A model generated the notes under the pieces. It ran no database searches. It worked only from the letters and a program-made list of their open reading frames with translations, and was not told the origin of the DNA. This document shows positions 56,092-64,000 of a stretch of 64,000 nucleotides of DNA, piece after piece. The DNA comes from Anoxybacillus tepidamans PS2 (GTDB taxonomy: Bacteria > Bacillota > Bacilli > Bacillales > Anoxybacillaceae), in NCBI RefSeq assembly GCF_000620165.1, contig NZ_JHVN01000003.1, positions 62,001 through 126,000 on the forward strand, in the 5' to 3' direction. A program made the position numbers and the translations under genes. Numbering within the stretch: the first letter of the stretch is position 1; every line of letters begins with the position of its first letter.

Positions 56092-56743
56092 TTTCGTTCC
56101 GCCCTCTCATCCGTTTTTTCCCTTCTCTACATAGCTCAAGAAGCGGGCACACTTCACACTTCGGCGCTTGCGCTTTGCAATGGTAGCGGCCGAAAAAAAT
56201 GATGCGATGGTGCGTAATCGACCATTCTTCTTTTGGAATTTTCCGCATGAGCGCCTCTTCCACCTCAAGCACCGAGTCCTTCCAGCGGCAAAAGCCAAGG
56301 CGTTTACTTACCCGCTCAACGTGCGTATCAACAGCGATGGCCGGAACGCCAAAAGCAACCGATGCAACGACATTGGCGGTTTTTCGTCCAACTCCCGGCA
56401 GCTTCATCAATTCATCGCGGTCGTTTGGCACTTGTCCACCATACTGTTCAATAAGCAGCGCGCATAACTTTTGAATATTTTTCGCTTTGTTGCGGTACAA
56501 GCCGATGGAACGAATGTCTTGCTCTAGTTCTTCAAGCGGAACCGCGATATAATCTTCGGGTGTTTTATATTTTTCAAACAAATGTTTTGTTACTTTGTTA
56601 ACAAGGGCGTCTGTGCATTGCGCTGACAAAACAACAGCGATCAATAATTCAAATGGGTTGCGATGCACAAGCTCGCAATGCGCATCTGGAAACATTTCCG
56701 CTATCTGGTCTAGGCAGTAGCGAATTTGTGGACGAGTCAGCAA
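56072..56743 (-). CDS. nth: Endonuclease III
   Basis: A 223-residue DNA glycosylase/AP lyase. The helix-hairpin-helix is LPGVGRKTANVV, the catalytic Lys follows in it, and the catalytic Asp is in AVDTHVERVS. The C-terminal 4Fe-4S loop has spacing C-x6-C-x2-C-x5-C (CKAQAPKCEVCPLLELC). The start is a TTG at 56743 after AGGGGGG, giving a protein of usual length. Between dnaD and ypoC. Confidence 0.95.
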   Translation of the reverse strand: MLTRPQIRYCLDQIAEMFPDAHCELVHRNPFELLIAVVLSAQCTDALVNKVTKHLFEKYKTPEDYIAVPLEELEQDIRSIGLYRNKAKNIQKLCALLIEQYGGQVPNDRDELMKLPGVGRKTANVVASVAFGVPAIAVDTHVERVSKRLGFCRWKDSVLEVEEALMRKIPKEEWSITHHRIIFFGRYHCKAQAPKCEVCPLLELCREGKKRMRGRNESAARAD

Positions 56744-56796
56744 AAAAATCCCCCCTTCTATTTTACATAGAAAAGCGAGAGACAGCCGCCTCTCGC

Positions 56797-57495
56797 TCAC
56801 GATTCGAGCCAGTTGTAAAACGTCACGGTTTGCCTATGCTCTGTTGGCTGCGGCAATTTGCTTTTCAACTGATGCTTGCGAAATTTTTTTCCATGATCTT
56901 TCGCTTGCTCAATCGTGCGGATTCCGTTCTTTTTCCATTCGAATAAAATGCGGTCAATGTAGCGAAAGTTCAGTTTTCCAGACAATACCGCCTCGCGAAG
57001 TGCCGCTTTAACGATCGCCGGATCATGACCATCTTGGTCGATCCACATCGTTAACGTTTCGCATTCAAACGGCGACAACGGGCGGCCAAATTCTTGTTCA
57101 AACATCGTATAGACGCTTTGTTCCTCTTCTTGCCGCTCTTTCTGGCCGCTTGCCGCCAATTCGGAAACTAAATAATGCACAAGCTTCTCCCAAAGCGGCT
57201 TCAGCGAGTATTTTTCGCTTAAAATGGCTTGATCGACTTGTTCTTCAATCGAAACAAATCCTTTTTGCATCAACTTTCGCAACGTTTCCATACATTGCGC
57301 CGGCGTTAAAGTCATTTTTTCCGCAATCTCCGCCGGAGTCGGAAACCAAACCCCTTCCTCCATAAATGAATGCAAGTGTAAAAGCAGCATAAATTCCACT
57401 TCTGTTAAACCGAGCCGCTTGTAATGATGCAAAAGCAGCTTCGGAATCGAAATACTTCCATGCCCGAGCCATTCCGCCATCTTTTCTTTATCCAT
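56797..57495 (-). CDS. dnaD: DNA replication initiation protein DnaD
   Basis: A 232-residue protein. The N-terminal winged-helix domain (about 1-110) mediates oligomers. The C-terminal DnaB/DnaD domain (about 125-195) carries FGRPLSPFECETLTMWI and the LNFRYIDRILFEWKKNGI motif. It helps load the helicase at the origin and at PriA-dependent restarts. The start is ATG 57495 with GAGGTG at seven bases. Confidence 0.95.
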   Translation of the reverse strand: MDKEKMAEWLGHGSISIPKLLLHHYKRLGLTEVEFMLLLHLHSFMEEGVWFPTPAEIAEKMTLTPAQCMETLRKLMQKGFVSIEEQVDQAILSEKYSLKPLWEKLVHYLVSELAASGQKERQEEEQSVYTMFEQEFGRPLSPFECETLTMWIDQDGHDPAIVKAALREAVLSGKLNFRYIDRILFEWKKNGIRTIEQAKDHGKKFRKHQLKSKLPQPTEHRQTVTFYNWLES

Positions 57496-57514
57496 CAGAA
57501 CACACCTCAATTAT

Positions 57515-57523
57515 ATTATACCA
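57515..57523 (-). promoter_or_regulatory. dnaD-nth-ypoC promoter, extended -10
   Basis: TGGTATAAT on the minus strand, 20 bp before the dnaD start codon; an extended -10 element. Confidence 0.6.
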
Positions 57524-57621
57524 TGAACAGCAGACATTGTTGCCAGCAAGAGCGACAAACATTGCCAAACAGAAAAACTCTTATTCTGCGTTAGACGCGA
57601 CTGCAGCATTTTTTTTATGAA

Positions 57622-57650
57622 AGAAAACCCCCCAAAAAAGGGGGGGATTT
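57622..57650 (-). terminator. Terminator of asnS
   Basis: On the minus strand CCCCCC pairs with GGGGGG across T6, followed by TTTTCTTT. It lies 120 bp downstream of the asnS stop. Confidence 0.85.
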
Positions 57651-57692
57651 AAGCGATTGGCAATTATCAAATTTCTTGCGCCGCCGACAAAG

Positions 57693-57736
57693 GCGGCCGG
57701 TCCGTTCGCTTCGGGCAAGCGAAGACGTGCGGCCGC
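57693..57736. repeat. Double-stem palindrome in the asnS 3' region
   Basis: Outer stem GCGGCCG/CGGCCGC encloses inner stem TTCGCTT/AAGCGAA with a five-base loop. No T-run. It may be an mRNA 3' structure or a small genomic repeat. Confidence 0.6.
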
Positions 57737-57769
57737 TTGCTTACCCGCATGCAATCTGCGTCTTCTTTA

Positions 57770-59062
57770 TTATGGATACAGACGGTTTAACAAGCGCGGG
57801 AACGGAATTGTTTCACGAACGTGCTCAACTCCGCAAATCCAAGCGACCGTGCGCTCAAGCCCTAAGCCAAAGCCTGAATGCGGCACCGAGCCGTATTGGC
57901 GCAATTCTAAATACCATTTGTACGCGTCCATTGGCAAGTTGTGTTCCTCTAAGCGCTGTTTCAACAGCTCATAATCGTGAATGCGCTCGGAGCCGCCAAT
58001 GATTTCGCCATATCCTTCCGGCGCGATCAAATCGGCGCACAGCACGACATCCGAACGGTTTGGATCCGGCTGCATATAAAACGGCTTCAACGTTGTCGGA
58101 TAGTGTGTAATAAATACCGGCTTGTCGAAGCTTTCCGCGATCGCCGTCTCATGCGGTGCCCCAAAATCGTCGCCCCATTTTATATCATCGAAGCCTTTCT
58201 CTTGCAGAAACTTAATCGCCTCATCATACGTAATGCGCGGAAATGGTGCTTGAATGTTCTCAAGCTTCGTTGTATCGCGGCCGAGCGTTTTCAATTCGAG
58301 TTGACAGTTTTTCAATACGGATTGAACGATATATGATACGTACTCTTCTTGTACTTTTAAATTGTCTTCAAACTCGTAAAACGCCATTTCCGGCTCGATC
58401 ATCCAGAACTCGATTAAATGGCGGCGCGTTTTTGATTTTTCCGCGCGGAACGTCGGACCGAATGAAAACACTTTTCCGAGCGCCATCGCTGCCGCTTCCA
58501 TATAAAGCTGGCCGCTTTGCGAAAGATATGCATCTTCATCAAAATATTTTGTATGGAACAATTCCGTTGTTCCCTCTGGCGCGCTGCCCGTTAAAATCGG
58601 CGGATCGACTTTCACGAAACCGTTGTTGTTAAAAAATTCATACGTTGCGCGAATGACTTCGTTACGAACTTTCATAATCGCGTGCTGACGCTTCGAGCGC
58701 AGCCATAAATGGCGGTGATCCATTAAAAACTCGACACCGTGCTCTTTTGGTGTAATCGGATAGTCAACCGCCTCGTGAATGATTTCCAAATTCGTGACCG
58801 ACAGTTCGTAGCCGAACGGAGATCGTTCATCGACGCGAACCACACCTGTTACATATAAAGACGTTTCTTGCGTCGCTGATTTAGCGATTTTGAACACATC
58901 TTCTGCCACCTGAGACTTTTCGACAACCCCTTGAATAAAGCCTGTCCCATCGCGCAGCTGCAAAAAGGCGATTTTGCCGCTTGAGCGCTTATTCGCCAGC
59001 CAAGCGCCGATCGTCACTTCTTGCCCTACATATTTGCTTACTTCTGCAATCGTTGCTTTCAC
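57770..59062 (-). CDS. asnS: Asparaginyl-tRNA synthetase
   Basis: A 430-residue class IIb enzyme. The N-terminal OB-fold anticodon domain spans about 15-100. The catalytic domain has motif 2 ([19 protein letters not shown]) and motif 3 ([15 protein letters not shown]). The start is a GTG at 59062 with GGAGGGAG upstream. Confidence 0.96.
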   Translation of the reverse strand: MKATIAEVSKYVGQEVTIGAWLANKRSSGKIAFLQLRDGTGFIQGVVEKSQVAEDVFKIAKSATQETSLYVTGVVRVDERSPFGYELSVTNLEIIHEAVDYPITPKEHGVEFLMDHRHLWLRSKRQHAIMKVRNEVIRATYEFFNNNGFVKVDPPILTGSAPEGTTELFHTKYFDEDAYLSQSGQLYMEAAAMALGKVFSFGPTFRAEKSKTRRHLIEFWMIEPEMAFYEFEDNLKVQEEYVSYIVQSVLKNCQLELKTLGRDTTKLENIQAPFPRITYDEAIKFLQEKGFDDIKWGDDFGAPHETAIAESFDKPVFITHYPTTLKPFYMQPDPNRSDVVLCADLIAPEGYGEIIGGSERIHDYELLKQRLEEHNLPMDAYKWYLELRQYGSVPHSGFGLGLERTVAWICGVEHVRETIPFPRLLNRLYP

Positions 59063-59112
59063 CGCAAACTCCCTCCAACATTTGTTCAGAAAACTATGTA
59101 TGCGTAACGTAT

Positions 59113-59141
59113 ATTATACCTTTCCTAATGAAACGAAGCAA
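59113..59141 (-). promoter_or_regulatory. asnS promoter
   Basis: On the minus strand TTGCTT (59136-59141), 17 bp, TATAAT (59113-59118). Spacing is ideal for sigma-A. Confidence 0.75.
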
Positions 59142-59186
59142 TAAAAAAGTGCGTCTCTGTTGCAACGCACGTGACAACATTTCCAT

Positions 59187-59228
59187 GAACCTCCCCCACC
59201 TACACTTCGTTTAGAGGCGGGAGACTTC
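59187..59228 (-). repeat. IS200/IS605-like right-end hairpin, copy B
   Basis: Read on the minus strand: AGAAGTCTCCCGCCTCT, then AGTGTAGGTGGGGG and AGGTTCAT, nearly identical to copy A at 9903-9946. It lies between asnS and the polysaccharide genes with no transposase. Confidence 0.68.
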
Positions 59229-59241
59229 TTTTGGAAAGACG

Positions 59242-60510
59242 TTAAAGATACTTGACGTGGTCGAACGCTCCAAGTCTGCTTGCGGCGTTTTTCGTATCGA
59301 ATACAAGCTTCGCGTTTGCAACAATCACATCTAACGGAAGGTTCGAATGATCCACTAATAGCAAAACGCAATCGACCGAGCTGATTATATCGCTAGTTAA
59401 TTCAACACTGTCATATTGCTGGCCGTGAAGCGTTAAGCGAGGAACGAAAGGGTCGTGGTAAGAAACGTTCGCCCCTTGTTCGATGAGTAGTGACATAATA
59501 TGAACGGCGCTAGATTCCCGCAAATCATTTACATCTTTTTTATACGTTACACCCACAAGCAATATCGATTTGTCTTTTAATGTCGAAGCATCGAGCAAGC
59601 GGGTGAGCCGGCTTAGTATATAATGCGGCATGGAGTCGTTCACTTTTTTGGCTATAGTAATGAATTCTACATCGCTTCCGATTTCTCTTGCTTTCCATTG
59701 CAAATATAACGGGTCAACTGGAATGCAATGCCCCCCGATGCCCGGCCCCGGATAAAAATACAGATTTCCGTAAGGCTTCGTATTAACCGCCTCAATGACT
59801 TCCCACACATTAATGTTCATCTTTTCACAGAATCTTACAATTTCATTTACAAAGGAGATGTTGATAAACCTTTGGCTATTTTCTGTTATTTTTGCCATTT
59901 CTGCCGCGCGCGGCGAAGAAACCGGAACCACTTTTTGATAAATCGGTGAATAGAGCGCGGTAATTTTTTCGAGACATGCTTTGGTAACCCCGCTAATAAT
60001 TTTCGGCATTTCCGTCAAATGAAATCGTTTATCCCCTGGGTTGATCCGCTCCGGCGAATAGGCTAGGTAAAAATCCTCCCCCACCCTTTTGCCGTTTCCT
60101 TGCAGTATAGGAAGCAGCACCTCCTCCGTCGTTCCGGGGTACGTCGAACTTTCAAGTACCACTAATTGCTTATTTAACAAAACTGGCTCGAGATGCTGTC
60201 CGGCTAACTGAATATATTTGAGAATAGGTTCTCCTTTGTCATTAACAGGTGTAGGAACACAAATAATAATCGCATCCGTGTCGGTTAGCTTGCTATAGTC
60301 CTCCGTCGCCTCAAAATAACCGCAAGCCATCAGCTGTTGAATTTCGGCGTCGTCTAGATCGGAAATATAGCTGATTCCGGCGTACAAATGTTGGATTTTC
60401 GCTTTGTCTACATCGACACCTACGACATGCAGGCCGCGCTCCGCCAACAATTTTGCGAGCGGCAACCCTACATATCCGAGCCCGATCACACCAACAGAAC
60501 TAAAACTCAT
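59242..60510 (-). CDS. Nucleotide-sugar dehydrogenase (UDP-GlcNAc/UDP-glucose type)
   Basis: A 422-residue protein. The N-terminal Rossmann motif is VIGLGYVGLPLAK, the catalytic Cys is in PGPGIGGHCIPVDP, and the C-terminal UDP-binding domain has GVTYKKDVNDLRESSA. It oxidises the C6 of a UDP-sugar to the uronic acid. The style is closer to WbpA/CapL-type UDP-N-acetylhexosamine dehydrogenases than to TuaD, and the next gene encodes a WbpB-like oxidoreductase, which supports that. AAAGGAGG precedes the ATG. Confidence 0.85.
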   Translation of the reverse strand: MSFSSVGVIGLGYVGLPLAKLLAERGLHVVGVDVDKAKIQHLYAGISYISDLDDAEIQQLMACGYFEATEDYSKLTDTDAIIICVPTPVNDKGEPILKYIQLAGQHLEPVLLNKQLVVLESSTYPGTTEEVLLPILQGNGKRVGEDFYLAYSPERINPGDKRFHLTEMPKIISGVTKACLEKITALYSPIYQKVVPVSSPRAAEMAKITENSQRFINISFVNEIVRFCEKMNINVWEVIEAVNTKPYGNLYFYPGPGIGGHCIPVDPLYLQWKAREIGSDVEFITIAKKVNDSMPHYILSRLTRLLDASTLKDKSILLVGVTYKKDVNDLRESSAVHIMSLLIEQGANVSYHDPFVPRLTLHGQQYDSVELTSDIISSVDCVLLLVDHSNLPLDVIVANAKLVFDTKNAASRLGAFDHVKYL

Positions 60511-60545
60511 CGTTTTGTATCCTCCTTTCCTAAAAACGCATTTTA

Positions 60546-61463
60546 TTAAGATACGGAGACTTTTCGAATAATTTTGTTGGCTAAGGAAAGAGCGGCGAGA
60601 CCATCTTGTCCGGTCACTTTAGGTGCTTCGTTCCGTTTGATCGAGTCGATAAAATGAATAAGCTCCATCCGTAACGGCTCGAGATCTGGTACGGATATGT
60701 TTTGAATCGCCCCTTGTTCAACTAGACTCGATTTTTGAATACACTTATTTAGCAGATCCGCCACTATAATAGATTCTTTTGTAATGACACGAATCGTTCG
60801 AACTTTTTCAGCCGCTAAGAAACTCGCGGTCAATTGGGCGATGATGCCGTTTTGAAATTTTAATAGCGCTGTCGCATGTCTTGTATAATTGTTGCGCTGT
60901 TTGCCGAGCGCATAAAAGTTTTGTACTTGATCCCCTAATAGATAGAATAGAATATACACATCGTGAATCATCGAATCGCTCACAACATCGACATTCATGA
61001 CTTGCGGTTCTTGCGGGCGCAAACGGCTAATTTCTATGCTAATAATCTCCTCATTATTTAATAGCTGTTTCAGAACTTGCACAGTCGGATTGAACAACTC
61101 GATATGCCCGACTTGAAGCGTCACGTTTTTATCTTTTGCTTTCTCAATTAGTTTTTTGGCTTGCTGAATTGTTTCTGCAATCGGCTTCTCCATTAATACG
61201 TGCACACCTTCGTTGATACATTGCAAACCAATTTGGTAATGTAAAGAGGTAGGAACCGCAATTGATACGATATCGACTTGTTTTAATAAGTCTTGCAGCG
61301 AGCGGAAAGCTGTAACTCCATATTGTTTTGCTACGCTATAAGCGCGTTCGTAGTCCACATCGTAAACGCCGACAAACTGGCAATCATCCGTTAAAGAAGC
61401 ATACACACGGGCGTGATTCTTCCCCATTGAACCAACTCCAACTACTCCTGCTCTCAAGGTCAT
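60546..61463 (-). CDS. Gfo/Idh/MocA-family oxidoreductase, WbpB-like
   Basis: A 305-residue protein. The NAD-binding motif GVVGVGSMGKNHARVYA is at the N-terminus and the EKP catalytic-site motif is in LMEKPIAETIQQA. The second domain includes SDSMIHDVYILFYLLG. It probably makes a 3-keto UDP-sugar from the product of the neighbouring dehydrogenase. GAAAGGAGTG precedes the ATG. Confidence 0.82.
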   Translation of the reverse strand: MTLRAGVVGVGSMGKNHARVYASLTDDCQFVGVYDVDYERAYSVAKQYGVTAFRSLQDLLKQVDIVSIAVPTSLHYQIGLQCINEGVHVLMEKPIAETIQQAKKLIEKAKDKNVTLQVGHIELFNPTVQVLKQLLNNEEIISIEISRLRPQEPQVMNVDVVSDSMIHDVYILFYLLGDQVQNFYALGKQRNNYTRHATALLKFQNGIIAQLTASFLAAEKVRTIRVITKESIIVADLLNKCIQKSSLVEQGAIQNISVPDLEPLRMELIHFIDSIKRNEAPKVTGQDGLAALSLANKIIRKVSVS

Positions 61464-61496
61464 TTCACTCCTTTCAATGGGTTTCGACTCATTTGC

Positions 61497-62501
61497 CTAC
61501 AGCTGTTGATAAAGATTGGCCAGTTGTTTGGCAATAACTGATGCGTCATGATGTTTTTCCACATATTCTCTTCCTTGCATCCCTAACTCTTGCAATTGTT
61601 CCGGATGTTCCACCAATTCTTTTAACTTCTCATACAAGTTTTTCGGACTGGCATTCACAATCGGCAGACCTTCCGGATACGTCTCGACAAGTCCTTCACG
61701 AATATGGCATACAACAGGTTTTCCTAGAGCCATTCCTTCAAGGCTTAAGATTCCAAAAGAGCCGATACACATTTGATCGATAATGATGTCGGCCCGTTCG
61801 TACATACGAAGTGCTTCTTCATGAGGCACTTTGCGAAGAAGCTGGAAGTCGACAGGGTATCCCTTTTTTGTAAGCATTTTAATCGCATTTTGCACATACA
61901 TCGTGCCCTTAATCACTGGATGCGACGGTGCATGGACAATCACGGGAGTTTTGATCGCATCGGATGGATAGACTGGTGCAAATTTTTTTAAATCGATCGC
62001 TTGGCGGATGATATGAACGTACTTATAAAAATCTTGAACGTAAGGAAGCAGCTCATAATCCGCTACGATAGCATGGTCAATAAAACTGGATAGCTTTTGC
62101 AATTCAGCAACAATTCTTTTTTCATTCGGGTATTTTACGCGCACATAAGGATTTCCGAGTTTGCGGGCGATAGAAAGCCGTCTAACGTCGGAGCCGCGGT
62201 GCTGAACGATAATCTTTTTTCCTAATTTCTTTAAATACTCCAAATCGCTATGATCATCAAAAAATGTCATGCCAAAATGAAAGTGGAATACGTCAAATTC
62301 CTTTACAGCCTGTTCAAAAAATTCTCTTTTCACTGATTCATGATCTGATTTCGAAATTTTTTGTAAATCTAAACATATATCTGGCTGAAATTGAAAATTC
62401 GATCTACGAAAATGACACGATGTGGCCTCTATTCCAATTTCTCTTAAAGCTGCGCATAATGTTATCATTTGTCCGCCGTACGGCAGATGAAGAACTTTCA
62501 T
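61497..62501 (-). CDS. Glycosyltransferase, GT4-like (GT-B fold)
   Basis: About 334 residues. The N-terminal acceptor domain starts VLHLPYGGQMITLC. The donor domain carries the family E-x7-E region in IDQMCIGSFGILSLEGMALG, followed by KPVVCHIREG. HRGSDVRR is also typical. It adds a sugar during surface glycan synthesis; donor and linkage cannot be told. The start is ATG 62501 with GGAGAGGTG upstream. Confidence 0.82.
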   Translation of the reverse strand: MKVLHLPYGGQMITLCAALREIGIEATSCHFRRSNFQFQPDICLDLQKISKSDHESVKREFFEQAVKEFDVFHFHFGMTFFDDHSDLEYLKKLGKKIIVQHRGSDVRRLSIARKLGNPYVRVKYPNEKRIVAELQKLSSFIDHAIVADYELLPYVQDFYKYVHIIRQAIDLKKFAPVYPSDAIKTPVIVHAPSHPVIKGTMYVQNAIKMLTKKGYPVDFQLLRKVPHEEALRMYERADIIIDQMCIGSFGILSLEGMALGKPVVCHIREGLVETYPEGLPIVNASPKNLYEKLKELVEHPEQLQELGMQGREYVEKHHDASVIAKQLANLYQQL

Positions 62502-62522
62502 TTTCACCTCTCCTGCTCCCAC

Positions 62523-62915
62523 TACAAATGTGTCTGAAATATATTATTAAAATATTAAATTCTCTCATTTTAGGTTAGGGCTTTTGTGCAAAAAATTGGA
62601 AATGGTTCATAGCCCAGTTACTCTTTCATTCTTACCAATCATTTCATAACATGCTTATCCGATGAAAAGCGCTCGTTCATATGAAGGATGCAAAAGGGAG
62701 ATTCATTGATTAAAATTTTAGAAGCTATAGTATAAAGGTAGGCTATTTTAAGGAAGCCCTAGCTAGCTGCCAGCCAGAGCGTTAGTAAAAAAAAACACTA
62801 GAGGGGGGATGATAGGGGCTGCAAAATTGTTCATTCAAAAAAGCAGCCAACACGAATGATCTATGTTTGGGGGTGCCCCCTTTAAGCCGATATGTTATCG
62901 AACCTAAAGAGGGAC
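62523..62915. other. Non-coding gap inside the polysaccharide locus
   Basis: About 390 bp between two minus-strand glycosyltransferase genes. It holds several inverted repeats (GGGGGCACCCCC; GGCTGC with GCAGCC) and, on the minus strand, a T9 run at about 62789-62797, but no credible open frame. It could contain a promoter or a leader RNA; I see no known riboswitch. Confidence 0.4.
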
Positions 62916-62943
62916 GGGGCAACTATAAAATATACCTTGCCCC
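62916..62943 (-). terminator. Hairpin at the end of the distal glycosyltransferase gene
   Basis: GGGGCAA pairs with TTGCCCC around an AT-rich loop that contains the stop codon. It has no T-run, so termination is uncertain. Confidence 0.45.
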
Positions 62944-64000
62944 CGTAGCCAAAAGACGTTCGTATATATTGAGAAGACGCTTCTCCATATGCTCCCAACT
63001 ATAAATTTCTTCCATAATTTTTCGAGCGTTGATGCTCATTGATTTTAACTTATGCTTTTTCTTATGGAGATAAAGAAGCGCTTTTTTGTAATCCTGCACA
63101 GTTGCATTCTCTTTGTCAATAACCATTCCGCAATGATAAGTTTGGATAAAACGCTCCATTTCCGGACATTTATTAACAATCACCGGAACACCGTTATTGA
63201 GAAAGCTAAAAAACTTATTTGGCAGTGCGAAAGCATGATTGAGCGCATTTTGCACTTCATAATCGATCCAACCAACTTCTATTTCTTTCATTTCCTCAGG
63301 GATTTTATAGTAATCAACCCAGCCGGCCAGCTCAATTTTGTCCTTGACATCGGAAGGGATGATGTTCTTTTCATTATGCCTCATTCCCCCGATAATCTTA
63401 AACTTAAAATCTACTTCTTGACTGCACTCACGCGTAATTCCGATAATTTTATCTATGCTTCCCCTGCTGCTAGTTATATTTCCCTCATAACCGACGACTA
63501 GCTTATCTGTACTAAATTGTTTCGGCTTATAATCAGTAGCTAAAGGTGGCGAGTTATAAATCACACCTACCGGTAACGATGGGTCTAATGTTAAATACCA
63601 CGCCTTCATCGAATCGGAAACAGCAATAATATAATCTACTTCTTTTAACATCATCTCTAAAATCTCGTGCAAATCTTTTTTTCGATTTTCCGCCATAGCA
63701 CCAAACGGATCTGGCACGATTTCATGGCTATCGTAAATCAGCTTAACAGATTTGCCTTTCGCCTTCATGGCCCGCTTAATCCCGACGCCTGAGTAAAGGG
63801 ATAAATACTCCTGAGCATGAAAAATATCGGCGTCTTGTTTTAATCCTTCCTGCGTTAAAGGATCGAGAAACGAACTATACTCACCTGACTTCAAATTTTG
63901 GATCATTTCTGGAACCGTTGCTCTTCCAGTATAGCCGTCATAAGTTACAATTTTTATTTTTTCATGTACAAAAGTTCGTTCGAGAAAACGATCCTTAAAA
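62923..64000 (-). CDS. Glycosyltransferase, GT4-like, 5' end outside the window
   Basis: The frame is open to the window edge (FKDRFLERTFVHEKIKIV upstream of the first internal Met), so the annotated ATG at 63906 is not the true start. About 359 residues are visible. Motifs are ADIFHAQEYLSLYSG, VIYNSPP, LVVGYEGNITSSRGS and the donor-site segment LPNKFFSFLNNGVPVIVNKCPE. It is likely part of the same surface-polysaccharide locus. Confidence 0.8.
   Translation of the reverse strand, partial: FKDRFLERTFVHEKIKIVTYDGYTGRATVPEMIQNLKSGEYSSFLDPLTQEGLKQDADIFHAQEYLSLYSGVGIKRAMKAKGKSVKLIYDSHEIVPDPFGAMAENRKKDLHEILEMMLKEVDYIIAVSDSMKAWYLTLDPSLPVGVIYNSPPLATDYKPKQFSTDKLVVGYEGNITSSRGSIDKIIGITRECSQEVDFKFKIIGGMRHNEKNIIPSDVKDKIELAGWVDYYKIPEEMKEIEVGWIDYEVQNALNHAFALPNKFFSFLNNGVPVIVNKCPEMERFIQTYHCGMVIDKENATVQDYKKALLYLHKKKHKLKSMSINARKIMEEIYSWEHMEKRLLNIYERLLATGARYIL

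Overview
The window looks like chromosome of a thermophilic Bacillaceae of the Geobacillus/Parageobacillus type. Three things point there: the recU-ponA / ypoC-nth-dnaD-asnS block ordered as in Bacillus subtilis, a spore-protein gene (csgA), and a large plant-polysaccharide and galactoside utilisation region. A dense tRNA array also carries C34 anticodons (CCC, CGA, CGG) that B. subtilis lacks. The identification is inference from gene content and order, not from a database search.

Layout. 0.1-2.7 kb: ECF sigma factor with its DUF4179 anti-sigma-like partner and a DUF4097 (LiaG-like) protein. 3.2-3.4 kb: a three-repeat, cas-less CRISPR remnant with a plausible leader promoter. 3.6-5.9 kb: copper genes ycnJ-ycnI. 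6.2-9.4 kb: an AT-rich zinc module, with a ZnuA-like lipoprotein divergent from a YcgR/YcgQ permease pair around a perfect Zur box. 9.9-12.1 kb: a MarR/MFS efflux pair with a duplicated operator, bracketed by orphan IS200/IS605-like right-end hairpins. 12.7-14.4 kb: 13 tRNA genes on the minus strand, interrupted by two related non-coding repeat elements. 14.6-15.7 kb: small genes and an Hsp20.

15.8-42.5 kb, mostly minus strand, is a sugar-catabolic region. It holds galK-galE-galT with a GH42 beta-galactosidase and a LacI-type regulator; the mglBAC galactose importer with a divergent ROK regulator; an arabinan cluster (solute-binding protein and two permeases, a GH43 arabinanase, a GH2 hydrolase); and an alpha-galactoside cluster (LacI regulator, solute-binding protein, two permeases, GH36 alpha-galactosidase). 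Extracellular arabinan and galactosides would be cut, imported by ABC transporters and fed into the Leloir pathway. The two oligosaccharide importers have no ATPase gene here, so a shared MsmX-type ATPase elsewhere is implied. Promoters share TTTACT/AGTAAA-type operators and several have cre-like sites. The GH43 gene is split by a 210-bp structured element whose removal restores a single reading frame.

43.8-48.9 kb: glpP and glpD (GlpP-type antitermination leader), an ArlRS/YkoGH-like two-component system and a 36-residue membrane peptide. 49.2-59.1 kb: a second Hsp20, csgA, the ypp genes, recU-ponA, ypoC-nth-dnaD and asnS, all conserved core. 59.2-64.0 kb: the start of a surface-polysaccharide locus with a UDP-sugar dehydrogenase, a Gfo/Idh/MocA oxidoreductase and two glycosyltransferases, the last running off the window edge.

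The least ordinary items are the 210-bp TnpB-less IS605-like element inside the arabinanase gene, the family of orphan IS605-like ends, the repeats within the tRNA array (one flanked by a 16-bp direct repeat that includes the 5' end of tRNA-Phe), the orphan CRISPR, and the Zur-box-linked YcgRQ module.
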